Shown one piece after another: positions 49,701 through 62,770 of a DNA stretch of 64,000 bases (position 1 is the stretch's first letter; each line of letters opens with the position of its first letter). The stretch is from Taenia hydatigena (Eukaryota > Platyhelminthes > Cestoda > Cyclophyllidea > Taeniidae). The DNA lies in NCBI GenBank assembly GCA_036345935.2, contig JADWOT020000003.1:21532509-21596508 (forward strand), read 5' to 3'. The notes under the pieces were generated by a model. That model worked only from the letters and a program-made list of their open reading frames with translations. It was not told where the DNA came from and made no database searches. The position numbers were made by a program, and so were the translations under genes.

Positions 49701-52700
49701 CTAGTCTTCCGGAGTATTTTGTCTCCTTTCGTCTTCAGGCGAGTCTCGGGGCTCTAAAACATCTTTGAATTACGTACGTCGATTAAATTTTCTCCCAAAA
49801 TACAGATTCCGTAACCACTATCAGGTTTACACAACCCCATAGGTGTCATCTTTATCCTTCAACGACTACCCAATCTCGACGTAATTATGATGCACCATAA
49901 AATCCCTTTTCGATACATTTTGCAACACTTTTTAGCCTTTTAAACTTTATCCCCACTTGGGCGAGCACGAGGCGCTTATTGTGGGCCTGTTGAGCAGTGT
50001 TTGACGACGAAAATATTAAAAACTCCTGCACGTTTCGCTTGCTACCTTAAAACTCAGGCACCTGCTATTTACTTTTCCTTAACCATATCAATTACCTGCA
50101 TTATCTCTCCCCTTTCTATTACCCGTGAAAAAATGGACGTCATAAACCTTCATTACTGCTGTCATCCACCATCACAAGTAAGCAGCTACACCGGTCGCCC
50201 TTACAATACCCAGTCGAGAAAACGGCTTACGAACACCCGTTTTATTAAGCACTTTGCTTCCATATGCTGCTTTTGCTTCTACTTCACTAGTATCTTCCGG
50301 CTGTCAATGATCAGTGGGAGTGAAGGTGAATTACACTTGGAGAAAACCATTCGAGAAATTACAAGGTTATGGAAACACCTCCTCTCTCACCGTAGAGTGT
50401 AAATCTTTTCAAGACTGAGTGTTGCAGCATGAAGCCTAGCGTCGTTTTATCAGAAAAAAGAATGAGACTCTCTTCCGATGGCTGGACTAATCTTGGCCTC
50501 AGAACTGCCCACAGTCTGGCATGCAGGAGTCCACTGCACGTGCACAGGGCACGGTGTCTTGGGGACTGTTAGGTGCGTGTCCTAGGAGTGTGCTAAAGTA
50601 GGTGGATGCTTTCGAGATACCAACAGTAGGTTGGTTTGGCACCTAATGCTCCAACACTAAAAACATTCCTCCACGCAAGTCAGTCAATAACAGTCCTCTT
50701 CTAACAAAAAACGAAATGATAGTTCTTAGCGTCTACCTTCGCCTATTTACTATGCATGCAGCATCCATCGGTAGAGCAGCTTCTACAGCTCTCTCGTCTT
50801 ATTTAATGTAAATACAAACGACTTGGATCCTCATTACCGGCGAAAGCGGTGGGCGATTTTTCATTATCAAGAGCAGAGCGTCAATCGAGACGCAGTGGAT
50901 ATTTGAGCGACTGTAAATCACTTCCGAATGGTATCGCCTCCTACTACGCACCGTCAAGTGACACTTACTTATGGCAAGCAGCTTTGACACCTTTTGAATG
51001 GACTTTGGAGCAGACCCCTTGTGACGGTTCGAGATAGTCCTGAGGCGCAGTGAAGAATAGCGGATTGCACTGCGTCGTCGTCACACCGTGCCAAACCGAG
51101 GGACTGATGCCAACCTGCAATAATACCCGCATCCATACAGTGGTGAGCACCATAAAAGCTCCTAGGACCTGGAGCAAGCTAAATGAACCTCTCCTTGATT
51201 TAAATTGATTTGTTTTACTTTATAGTAGTGAGAAATTTCAGCATCTTCCATCTTTCTTAGGGTACTGATCAGACGGTCTTCTTTTACGACTTTGCATGTC
51301 GCCCTCAGCCTTTGTGGCACCTTTATTTCTGACATGCCGCTTCTTATCCACGCAAGACCGTGTTTTATTAATGAATTCAATGAAGCCTCCTTTGAAGTTG
51401 TTTCACTAAGGCACGCTCAAACTACACAAGCGCAAATCCACTTTTTAAATTAAAAGCGATTGTAAAAAGACTCCTGCAGTATACTTAACAAGGCCACATC
51501 GGGATGAGACGATATTTCTTTAATGCCTGAACTCTTAAGTTTCTGTGGATTCTACCACTGCCTTGAGGTCATATCAGTGAACTTTTGACCTTTCTATTGG
51601 CTCTCAGATGTTACCAGAGGCAAGCCAACTTGATACAAGAAAACAGCACTGCTAAAGGGGAAAGAATTAAAGAAGCTATTCGCTGTGGGCGCCTGAGCCT
51701 AAGGAGATACATTGCAAAAGTGTCTCCATTTATGGCTCCAAAACGGCAAAACTGTGAAGCCAAAATGGGTTATTTTAATCTACATGGACCTCAAAAAGAG
51801 AATTTAAAATCAAACCAGATGACCTCGCCTCCCATGATCGCACTTCACAGTTTCACCTCCGCCAAATGCAGAAGGTCGACGCTTTAATGAAAGGAGTTGT
51901 CCAGTAAAACAACACACTTCACAATGTATATTCAAACGCTAGGCTGCGCGGCCACTGCAGTTTGTTTACTGTTTTGGTGTAAAACTGCGTCAGCCCTGCC
52001 TATAGCCATCCGACCCTTCTGCACACTAGTAATAAGCCTTCTGTCACGCTGGAAATCCCCGCTACTCCTTCGGGAAGTATTCCTCGTACAGCTGCAATGA
52101 ACCAATTAAAATTTAACCATATATTGTAGCTGGAGGTACAGGCGATGTCTAGGGGATATGCGAACTTGGTCGTGAAGTCTTCTGCCCTTCAAAATCCACC
52201 AGGGGAAGAAAAATCCAGCGCAAGTTGATGGTTGAGCTTCATACACTAATAGCCCGCACGATGGGGCCTTCCATTAAGGTCCAGTCCTTCAGCAAATGCG
52301 AGTGCTTAGGTCAGTCGAAGAAACAATTTAAAACTAACTTAGATTGAGAATTTCGTATGAAGGAAATATAATGGACTATTACGCGAGTCCAAATTTAGGT
52401 AAACGATTAACTACTTTTAAAGCCCTTCTTGTAACCAAACAGGTAATAAATGAAATGCAACAAGAGATGGTTGGTTGGATTTGGCAGAGCATATAGCTTA
52501 GACTTTATTAAGTCTTTTGTGCTACTATCTCGGCAATCGCGATCTAGTCGAGTTCTCTACCACTGTCTGGCCAGAAATTTGCTTTTCCTTATCGAAGGAA
52601 GAGTTATCTTCCAAGTTGTCTAAGTCGGTAATTTTATAATGCTGTTCCCATTAGAAATTGCTGGGTTCGCCTGTCCCGCCACATGGGAAGCAGAGTTGCG

Positions 52701-53770
52701 CCAAATGACTAAGACGGGATTTCCAAACCGTTTCCAGGGTCTGGAAAAAAACATTCCGACGTCAAGACAATCCGGCAATCGCTAGGAAAGCGCATTTGTC
52801 AGCGAGAGTAAGAGAAAATGTTCATTCAAATAAATGTAGTGTAGTTTTCGAAAATTGCCTAAAGATTTCCTTCTATGAATTTGCTTCGCCAAAAGTGGAG
52901 TTTAAAATGACATTCCCTTATCCCATATAGCAGCCGAAGGATGAGATTGGAAAAGCATCTTTTTATTATTACGTTAAGTCTTTTGATCTTATTCTGTAAA
53001 GCCTCGAAGCACAGCTTTTTTGTTTTAATATATGTTTTAAATTTTGGAATGATGCTTGAACAGTGACTTGCTGCGGCGTTGTGTCACCGAGAGGCTGACA
53101 GTTCGAAATAAATGCCCCTGTTTCAACTTCTTTATTTCATTCGCTGTGTGAGTGTGTCAATTTTACTTCACAAGTAATTCACTTCTAGGGCAAAATGTGG
53201 TCATTTTATCTGTCTTGTTAGCCGATTATCGCCTGTCAGAAATTCTGCTCATGTCGACGATAGGAGACCTCTGTACTCCTTCAACACTGACTGATAGGGT
53301 CTCAAAGTAGGTATCCAAATGTCGGCGCTACAACTACGACAATAATCCAGCAATTAACGACAACAACACTTAAAATAAAATACCATTTGAATGTAAATTC
53401 TGAAAGTTACTATTTCATAGTAATTGGGCACAATTCGACAGTTCAGTCTTCAAGGTCTTTTAATTGGACCGTATTTCGTCCAATTTATTATGCTTGGGAC
53501 AATGGGAGGGCCGACGAGAAAATGAAAAAAAGCGACTCAAGCACTCGAGTAATTTTTGTAGGATCGCCAAAAGTGCATTTTTCTGTTCGGTTCTGGGAAC
53601 AGATGGATACACTCCCTCCTCTAAGGAGCGCAAATGATGCATGATGCATGCAAAAGAAAAAAACAAAGTTGCTTCTTCTTTTGTCATCTCACGGAGTCTC
53701 CCGCCTTACCTATTTCTCATTTCATAGCCATGATGAAGATGCCATTATTTGAGATATTTAAGGATGTTCA

Positions 53771-53836
53771 GTACTTCTTCTCAGTGAGAGAATAGGCACA
53801 AAGTGCTTCGTGGAAGGAGCTAGGCAGGTCGATTCA
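53771..53836 (-). repeat. diverged distal flank of right arm
   Basis: Its reverse complement aligns with 43020-43082 with mismatches that are all transitions. It lacks the 40-bp stretch found in the left arm at 42980-43018. Confidence 0.65.
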
Positions 53837-54798
53837 ACCCATTCTAGGTCCCTCCACATCATAGCATTTCCCTTCCACTCACCCACACATCACCCCCCTC
53901 CCCCACCCCACCCCATCTACCTGCTTTGACTGCTGCCCTTCGTTCCTGCAAAAAGGCTTTTCTTTGGTCTCGTCTCATTGCCCCCAACCACGACGAGGAG
54001 GCTCGAGGTGTGGTCGACAGGCAATTGAATTACCCTCCTACTGGCAAGAACCACTGCAGTGAGTGGCTCGAGGGCGAATGGGAGGCTCAAGCGCTCCCTA
54101 CAATCGTCAGCAATGCAACGCCCTACCGTTAAAAAAATCAAATTATGCAGCTGCAGTGGCAGCAGTAGCAGCAACAGCAGCAGACAAGTTGTAAGCTCGA
54201 GGATTCAATTAAGTCTCTTGTACACGCACTTCTGTTTTCCCCTACTACAAACGAAATCTTGCCTGCATTCTCGAAGAGAAGACAAGTTGTTGTTTGCCAT
54301 GCCTTGCCTTGCCTTACTTTGCCCTGCCTTTTGATGTCGTAATCGGAAACGACGTGGACGCACCACCACTGCTGCAAAGAGGGATTCGTCAACGACGAGA
54401 CAGAAGCCATTGTGTGGCAGTTGTCGTGGATGGAGTGAGGAGGTTCCTTCCATCAAGCTACGGTTGGGAGAGTTGATTGACGAACACCAAGTCTTCGTGG
54501 TTGCCACTAGGTTTGACAGGCGGCAGCAGTAGTACTCACTTGACGGAGGTGTTTGTGGTTGATGTGAGGGTTCAGTTGTGCTGCGACACTCCAGTTAGCC
54601 GTATCAGACCGCGACAGTGAACACATTTGATGGGCAATCACGGCAACTCACTGCATAAGATAGTTGAGGGGAGCGTGTTTGGTCCACCCAGTGGCATAAG
54701 TTGGCGTTTTGCTCAGCAGCGTTGCAAAGTTGACTGAGGCGGGAGTTGAAAGTCTCGTCTGCATTGTGTCACGTGTGCTGCAGTGGTTGACGCACGCA

Positions 54799-54847
<49 letters not shown>

Positions 54848-54958
54848 CGACTGAATGGTAGGTCAGATGTGGCGCAGGAGTGAGTCACTTGCGAAGGCGA
54901 AGGTGGAAGCGTTGGTGCGAAGGCAGTGTCGAGACCCATCACACATCTACGTGATGTG
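53837..54958 (-). repeat. inverted repeat pair, right arm core (1,122 bp)
   Basis: This is the reverse complement of 41897-42979, with two substitutions, a longer GT/GCGT tract (54791-54845) and a 13-bp segment (within about 54775-54790) missing from the left arm. Outside 54958 the next 23 bases still resemble the left flank (about 16 of 23 match, most mismatches transitions). The core therefore ends abruptly inside an older homologous region rather than in unrelated DNA. Confidence 0.9.
54791..54845. repeat. CA/GCAC microsatellite, right arm
   Basis: 55 bp of GCAC then CA units on the plus strand. Confidence 0.9.
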
Positions 54959-57235
54959 ACTGTGCATTTGTCACTACCTTAGTGGCCAAATTCCTTGGTC
55001 AGTGAATTTTTTAATACCGCCTGTGGCACAGTTGCTTGAGGGCATCCATTATTCAAAACAGTTAGTGTTTTCAACCGTGCCAAAGGAGACAAAATCAAGG
55101 GCCTTACTCAGCAAACTAGGCGTCTTGCATATAGAAGTAGTAGTAACCCAATGTGGGGTTGCGGGAACCACCAGAGTGTAATGCACGGGATTAATGCCTT
55201 TCAGAAGCTGGTGTCTTTAGTGCGCATTTTAGAACTATGAGCATCAGATGCATCAAATCGTGTTGAGTCTTTTGGGTTTTTGGTTGGAACCATTATGGCA
55301 AAAAAGATCAGGGTTTCAAGATTTTATAAAAGTAAACAGCTCGTGACATACCGGGAAAGTGTTTCCGTTGCATTTTATCCTTCCATTCCCATTCGTTCCC
55401 TTTAATTAAATGTGACACGGCTCTAACGCAAAGACTGCAAAACACGTTTGCCGTCCAAGACTCGTTTCGCGCATTCCGAGTGCTATAAAATCCTTCCACT
55501 TTGTTGAATGATGGTTGTAAAAGCAGTAGAACAATAATATATTCCTGGAATTAAGGTTTCTTTTTGTCCCGTCTCCGTTAGCCTTCAAAATTCGCACGAG
55601 GTGACTATTAGAGAGGTTTTGACGCATAGCCATAGGAATTGATCCTCGTATCTACAACATTTGACTTGACCTTACAGAGACCATCAAATGACATTTTGGT
55701 CACGCACTCCTGAATCACGCAAGCTATGTGGAGTAAATATGACCCAAGCTTAACCGCAAGAATCTCGCTATCCTGGACCTGACAGCAAGCTCTGACATCT
55801 GGACTCAGGGTGTCATGACGATCTCAACCCCGAAATGTGTGATGTGACTTGCACAGACAGTTGCTACTTATTAAGAGGGCATTAGCTATCTATCACGAAA
55901 TAAACATTTTATAGGAGGGCAAGAGCCTTTTTCTCGTTTTAAAGACGAAGCATTTAGTGGCATTTGAGGAAGACATCCTCCCTGAATCAGACGGTTGGCC
56001 GCTGGGTGGCGGGAATGAATCCAAGCCATTTTCAGCTTAACTTCTCCCTTAAACATAATTCATCTCATGAGGCTAGCTCATCCATTTTTGAGATTAAAAT
56101 CGCCAGAAAAGTGCTTCAAGTATTCAAAGAACAAACTAAAAATTCAAATATATGCAAATGGAGCAGTAGAAATCTCTAATGCATGTACTTTAATGAACGA
56201 ATGCGTATTTTAAGCTTTAAAACATATGAAAAAGGCATGTGAGGGTGTTTTTAAAAAAGGCGTGCACTGCCGCACAAAACGCAGTTGTTGAGGTGGTTCG
56301 ACATCGTCATTTAGAGTAATTGCAAAACGGTTTGTGCGAATTTCTCGGAGAACATGGGAAAATAACAGTCATTTGCGTTTCAAGGATCTTAGAATAATTT
56401 TTAGCCTAATTTAAACATCATCAAAAGTGGTCGCCTAAAGTCACTAGCCCACAACTCACATTCGCATTTAATTTTCTCGACATCAATTGCTGTAGTTAAT
56501 GTACGCCCAAGTTATACATAGGGAAGGCGAGGAAAAAACTCTCGAGACTTTGACATTCATTTATAAATAAACTTTAATTTATGGTACAACACTTTCAAAG
56601 GGAGAAGAGGTTATTTTTTCGTTTTAAAACCGGAATAAACTGCCACGTCCGCGTTGGTTTGAAGTTCGCTCTGCGCACGCGGGTTTGTTTCTTTTATGTT
56701 CTAAAAAAGCGTTGGAGCGTGGACAAAGGCCCAAGATGATAATTCCTGTTTTCATTTACTTCTTTTAGTCACACGTCGAATTTCTGTTGTTTAGAGAACG
56801 CACTCATCGCCGCCCGAGGGGCTTGCATTCATCCATTGTTCTGTGCTGCTGTTGTGACCTTGCGAATGTGAGCATGCGATTGGCCAATTTGGCTCTTACT
56901 TTCACCCATTTAAAGACAACCTCACAGGGTCTACACAGCAAGTTCTTTTGACATTTACTTTTTATCCTTTATGATCTTTATTTGGCTGAATGGGCCCGAA
57001 ATGAGCCTACTTTGGTTTACTGGGTGTTATTTAATTGACAGCCTTAGCCTATTTAGAGTCGCTTTGGGGCCGATGGCTGAAATACGAAAGTGTATGCGTG
57101 GATTTTGCAAAAAAATTTGGCGTGAGTATGATCGGTAGGAAGAAGCGAATGCAGCGAAAGCGATTTACCATAAATGTAACCAAGTCCTTAAAATATGTGT
57201 CAAAGACTTCCCAGAACACGAAAGAAAGCGCAATG
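54959..57235. other. intergenic, no gene seen
   Basis: AT-rich, with short unrecognised open frames only (for example 55406-55633 minus and 55964-56179 plus). Confidence 0.5.
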
Positions 57236-57354
57236 TCCGGACTGAAAGTGTATTGTCGATGAAGGGATGGTCTGAGAGGGGCCACTGGTATAGCCCAGAG
57301 GAGATACAATGGCAGGACCCTATAGAACTCTCGAAATTAAAACAAGGGGTTAAA
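57236..57354 (+). repeat. dispersed repeat, copy C
   Basis: Aligns with copy A (15626-15760) in the same orientation: GGCCACTGGTATAGCCCAGA for GGCTACTGGCATGGCCCAGA, then TACAATGG, then GGGTTAAAG. Differences are mostly transitions, plus a gap of about 17 bases after the core block. Confidence 0.6.
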
Positions 57355-59047
57355 GATTATTAAAATATCACAATCACCGCCACAAATGCATCAGTTTTGT
57401 TGAAGTCGATTGAGTACTGTAGAATCCAGTTATTGTCCGCTTTTAAAAAACTTCGCTTAGGTCAACCAAGTTTGCTGGAGCTTTTATAATTTCTGCGTAT
57501 CAATGCTTTGAGATTTAGGAAACATCCTGGGCATACATGGAATGTACTTAGCTAAAAGTCCTTGCTGGATGCCATTCAGAAGGTGTTTAGCAAGGCATCT
57601 CTTAAGTGCAACCGACACACAAGCTTGTAGTGTGCCCCTTGGTGCTCCAAAATAGCTTCACTTCGGAAGGACGTGAAGCTACTTCAGTGATCAAAAGAAG
57701 CGGTTATGTGTACGGGGTTGTGGAAGGTTTGGATGAGGCATTTAAGCTCATAAGCCGGCATTACACCAAGTGGCAGAGCACCGAATTCCAGAAAAGCTGA
57801 ACTGTAAGGAGCAATTAAAAATAGAAGTTACTAAAATCCTACGAGGTTATTTTTAAACCACAAGAGAGTGCATATGCTATTTACCACCAACCATTCAACT
57901 TTGCGGAGGCGAATGGCAAGGATCAGGCCACTGAAATAAGGAGTTAGTCGCTTGGCCGAAGTCACCGCATTAGCAGGTGCGCAGCATTTTGTTGGTTTGT
58001 CCACAAAGACTGGGACGCCATTCAAGGGTTTAAGCAATTTATTTTGTTGGGTAAGGCCGTGGCGAATGGCATTCCCTTCTAATGGGCAACTCTGTGAAGA
58101 AGGCACGGACTGACACGAGGATGGACAAGAGGTGCATGCGGTAGAGGCAGAACTTGATAAAAGCGACGAAAACGCGAATTAGCGGTATGAGGGTTTTAGG
58201 AGACTATAATGCCTCGGGCTCATTGAATTATTTAGAAGAGCAGAGTGGATGTAACGGTGAGACTAAAAGGTGCGCTTCGTCGATGTGGATGGAGGAGAAG
58301 ACCCTTTAATGCATTTCATTGCTATTTGAGGTAAAAAAGAGTTCCGCCACAGCAATAGTCAACCAGCAATAATTTGCTGATGAAAGCAGAATTGAGTACT
58401 TGCCTAACAGTCCACCTTCCTCCTGGCATCATCGGTGGGAAAGGTTGACCAAGCGACCATGGCGAATGCATTCTGTTGGAGGTGACTGAAATAAATTTTG
58501 AGGGAGAGAGCTTCCGATTAAAGGAAGGAGAATGTAAGAAAGAAGGCAATATTTTGTGCAACGAATTGCAACTCAGACAGGCAGTGACTTTTAAAGCATG
58601 ACAAAGAGCAGAAATTATACTTTTATTTTACCACACCTTGCAGATTCTAGCAGAGTTGTCATTGCAAGCAGTGAAGAGCTCTTTAGCTAGAGTATTGTCG
58701 TTCTTCTGGAGAAGTTTGTACTACATTGAAAGTACTTCTCAAATGACGAAATGTACTTTTCTTCTTATAATTAATCAGCATGACATATGAGCCAAGTTTA
58801 GGAGTGAAATCATCTCTTTTCAACGTGATAAAATCAGTGGTGGTCATCGGTTTTTCAATGCGTATCATATCCCTTCGAGGCCAGCAAACGGAAACGGTGG
58901 TAATGTCAGCTTCTAGATGGTCTACTCATTCTTTAAGATACGATGAAGGTGAACGACAAGGCGCATGCGGATGGCCACCGGAAATGCCCGTCGGCTCGGA
59001 TGGCTGAATCACCATGTCAAGAAACCGCCTAGCAGGCGGGTCCACTG

Positions 59048-59090
59048 GGTGGAGGGAGGAGGGGGGAAAGGGGGAGGAGGGGGGCAAAAG
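59048..59090 (+). repeat. G-run tract, potential G-quadruplex
   Basis: Runs of three to six G separated by A (GGAGGGAGGAGGGGGG, then AAAGGGGGAGGAGGGGGG) on the plus strand. Confidence 0.7.
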
Positions 59091-61478
59091 TTGTCGGGGC
59101 GGTCAGTGATTCCGGGTCCGGTGAGTCACGCCCTTAAGGCGGAAAGGTGGAATAACAGTTGTGGGCTTAATGTCAAATGGAAGAATGACCGACTTCGGGT
59201 AAAGTTTAGATTTTTTACATCTCCACAGCAAATGCATTGTCTTAGAATCGCCGTTAATACAGTTTTGCTATCCAAGTCGGTGCGCAAGAGGCATTGATTG
59301 AGCTCTAGGTCCAAAGAAGCATACGGTTAGCGTGTAGGATGGATTACTATGAATTCTTTTGTCCGCAAAGGCGTTTTAGCCTTGAATAAAACCTGGCCGA
59401 TGGCACCTTGGACGCAGCTTGCTGTGAACTAAATTAATTCCAGTTCGGATCTCTCATCCCAATAGTTCACTCTCAGTACTAAGAACACCGCCTACGGTAT
59501 CGTTCTATGGGAAGGGCAGTAATAAACTATGCGCTTGGAGTGGTGGTGATGACGGACCTCCGCAGGAGATGGAAGGACCTGCGCTGTTAGCGAGATTGAA
59601 CAAAGTGTAGGGAATGGTAAGAGTCTACCGTTATTACTAGCAATCCAGAGGTGCTAAATGCCAAGCTCACCTGCCAACAAACGCTTTATTACTATTTTGT
59701 GGCTGCATCAATTGGGTTGAACTGAATGGAGTGGTACGATAAGTAAAAGCCGTGAAGGTTGCATCTGTTGCTTCATTGGGAGGAGAGGTGGATGGTTCGT
59801 GGGAAAATTCGCGTCGTGAATATCTGTGAGAACAAATGATTATTCGCTAGTCTTGCTACTTTTACTCAGCCTTCCACGAATCCACTGCACCTTTGGTACT
59901 TCTCTGACAAGGATACCTGGGTGGCAGCAATGTTGCTAGTGTGCTAGAATGAGAGTCTCGTGGGCACCATGGATGGGTTTTAAACGATAGACTTAGCAGC
60001 GAAACCTACATGAAGAGCTCGATAGGCAAAAGGGAGGAAGAGAAAACGAAAGTCATGTCAAAGCGTCAGTAACTATTCAGTCTGGGTGGCCCATTGTCTC
60101 TTCATGTAACAAAGATCTGCGGGAACCGAAAGAGGCAGTGGGAAAAGCTGAGTGGAAAGTACTATTTGCTGTGCTAAATGGATTGTCGGAGTTAACGTAA
60201 ATGACTCAAAAAGTGTTGATAGCATCGACAGGTCCCATGGAATAGCTTGTAAATAACAAAAAAATTGCCAGAATTACCACTATCGTTAAAATCAGTCTTC
60301 TTTTGCTGATCCAAGGTTAGTTGAAGCATCACTCGACTATCACAGGGGACGTCGAGGAGGTCGCTCAAGACAAGGTTGGGGCCATGGCAGCTTAATGAAT
60401 CACATTCATTTTGTTTTGGGACATGGTCATGTTTGCGTGCGTTTCCTCACGCCTATTTCACCCTAGCGCCTTTTCGGAACGCTGCCTTGGATAAAGAGCG
60501 CAGTTTTCTGCCAACGAATGAATCACTTTTTCGAATAAGGTTTGTTTGCCACGTCTGGCAAACATTCTTTCATTAATTCGTTCCATGCAAATGCTTTTTG
60601 AACTGTGACCATACTGTCCAGGGGATGGAGCTGTTTTAGTGAGACGGTTTGCAATGGTAAGCACTTTCACCACCGCGACCTCAAGCGCAAATCCAATCGC
60701 AACAGTTCGGGCGGTTCATTGGTCCACTGCGATACCGTCACTCACATTATCAAACTAACCAATTCAACTGTTTCTGAAAGCTAACAAATGCAGTTATTGA
60801 CGTATCATTAACATATCGCATTTCTTTTCTCTGTCCAAACTCAAGCGATGCGTTTGTGACATGATTTTTGACAAGTAATTATCCCAAAATGATAGGAAAC
60901 ACATGTCACGTATTTGTGACGCCAAGTTCAGGTACGAACACCGATGGTAGTAGCGAGTGTGTTTGCGTCCAAAGTGCAGCTTCCCCCATTTTCAGTCAAT
61001 CCGCAACCTCCGCCTCGGCTCAGGTGGCCCATATGGAACTTAGCCAACCCCTAGCTCAAAGTTGTGATTTCACTCTGGCTCGGACATTCGATATTTCAGA
61101 ATGCAGTTGAAGCATTGTGCTCACGATTGTCTCACCATGGCAACATCAAAAAGTGCCTTAGTATAAATTTTATTACACCTTGTGAATGGCATGCCTACCT
61201 CGCATAAAACCGACAACGTATGCACACCTCTTGACTGTCAATGTCTGTTGCCATAGCAGCAGGACGGTTTCATCTGGCTGCGCAATAAATCATTACATCA
61301 TCGCGTTAGTCAGAAGAGGATGACATTTAAGTGAAGCACCCGCTGCCATGCCAACTCCTTGGAGTGTTTTGCATTTCCCATTCCTCGAGCGAAAACTGAC
61401 AGAGCCAATGAAATGCCAATTCCACTTTCACCACGTCAGCCATGGACTTTGGAATTTCAGGTTTCACATCCAGCTATT

Positions 61479-61506
61479 TGTGTGTGTGTGTGTGTGTGTG
61501 TGTGTG
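61479..61506. repeat. TG microsatellite, 14 units
   Basis: Uninterrupted TG dinucleotides. Confidence 0.9.
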
Positions 61507-61786
61507 ATTTTTTAATTCGAGAATTGCCAGCCTCGAGGTCAAGCTGCTTTAGCAGTTAGTATTCACGAATTTTTGAGATACAACGGTAAGGCACTTTAAG
61601 TAGAGAAGAGAGCCGATGCTAATACGTAGGTAACGGAGTTCGACTTACTTCCAGGCGGAAGGTAAGCGAATCAACGTCGACGCAGACGCGCGTACCCCCA
61701 ACTTGGAGACGACTGAGTCATTGCCGTTTCCGCTCTAGTCATCATGAGTTGCCCCCGCCTCCAGTCGAGCACAAAGCACGTCACCC

Positions 61787-61838
61787 CACACGCACATACA
61801 CGTGCACGGCACACGCACGCACACACGCACGCACACGA
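61787..61838. repeat. CA/CGCA-rich low-complexity tract
   Basis: Interrupted CACG, CGCA and CA units. Confidence 0.7.
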
Positions 61839-62192
61839 AAGCGCGCGAAGCCGAGGCAAGGCGATGAGTGAAAGCACAACCGATTGCATCCAACCGCTCC
61901 CATGGCGCACCCCACACCCTAGCTAAACGGATTCATTTACGAGCAGTAGGCTACACACTTCGTTCCCACGAATTTCGACTTTCATCAAAACGGATCCCCA
62001 ACTCTTCTCATGCACTGCTTGTGCACACACGTGCCCACATGAAAAAGAGCAATTGCACAACTGATCGGGTTTTGACATTCGCCCTCTCCGAACTCTTTCG
62101 CGGTGAAATGCCTCAAAAGCGACTTTGGAGATCGAGAATGCTCGGATGAGGAAGCAAAACCAGCGCTTGCCTCGGGTACACAGGTTGGTCAA

Positions 62193-62198
62193 TTTATT
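62193..62198 (-). promoter_or_regulatory. poly(A) signal AATAAA for the FHL/LIM gene
   Basis: The plus strand reads TTTATT, i.e. AATAAA on the gene strand. It lies about 570 bases past the stop and is the first such signal I find in that direction. Confidence 0.5.
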
Positions 62199-62770
62199 TT
62201 AGTTAATGGACAGAAAGGGCTTTGAGTATGTAGGTTTTGGAGTACGGGTAGAGAGAGGGCGAGGGAAGTGGTAGCAGGCACGAAATAAAAGACCAGGCGA
62301 TAGACCATGGGACTGTCAAATGCGAATCGGCGGTGCGGTGGAAGTGTGTAATGAAAGGAAGGGAGAGAGCGGAAAGACCCGGCAGCGAAAAAATGCAGCA
62401 CAGCACCACCGCCAGAGAGGATAGCAAAAACATTCCTACACATCGACAACTGCCGACAAAAATTTATCGATAGATAGACAGGACTGAAACTGCAGTTACC
62501 GCTGCTGTCGTTGCCGCCACCACTGACAAGGAGAAAGAGAAAGAAGCGTTGAAGAAGGCTACTTTTTGTTCCTTTACAACAAAAGCATAGGCAGGAAGGA
62601 GAGCACCAGCAGCAAAAACAGATATCCCCACAGAAGAAAATACGGCAGAACGGGAGTGTACGGTAGAGGGAACTGAGGAGACAGCAGCAAATGAAAAAAA
62701 AGCAGCAGCATCTTGCTTGGGGTGAGAGATTAGGGCATGGTGAGTTTTTCAGTTAACTGATTAAGAGGAT
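62199..62770 (-). other. FHL/LIM gene 3' untranslated region
   Basis: Non-coding stretch between the TAG and the poly(A) signal. On the gene strand it is rich in pyrimidines and TGCTGC triplets (around 62600-62710). The open frames at 62189-62449 and 62203-62433 fall in this UTR and have no similarity to known proteins. Confidence 0.55.

Larger units (their letters stand above)
43083..53770. other. spacer between inverted-repeat arms, no gene seen
   Basis: About 10.7 kb with no supported gene. The longest open frame outside the LIM exons is 43626-44210 on the minus strand (194 codons, listed separately). Other items are a GCC/CTG tract at 46681-46765 and a palindrome at 45324-45338. No transposase or reverse transcriptase remnants were recognised that would make the pair the ends of one large element. 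Confidence 0.5.
57355..62192. other. intergenic, no gene seen
   Basis: Short unrecognised open frames on both strands. Contains a G-run tract (59048-59090), a TG microsatellite (61479-61506) and a CA/CGCA-rich tract (61787-61838). Confidence 0.5.

Noticed and set aside
51407..51416. miR-124 (TAAGGCACGC)
   Set aside because: Only the first ten bases match the conserved microRNA. The rest differs and I see no hairpin.
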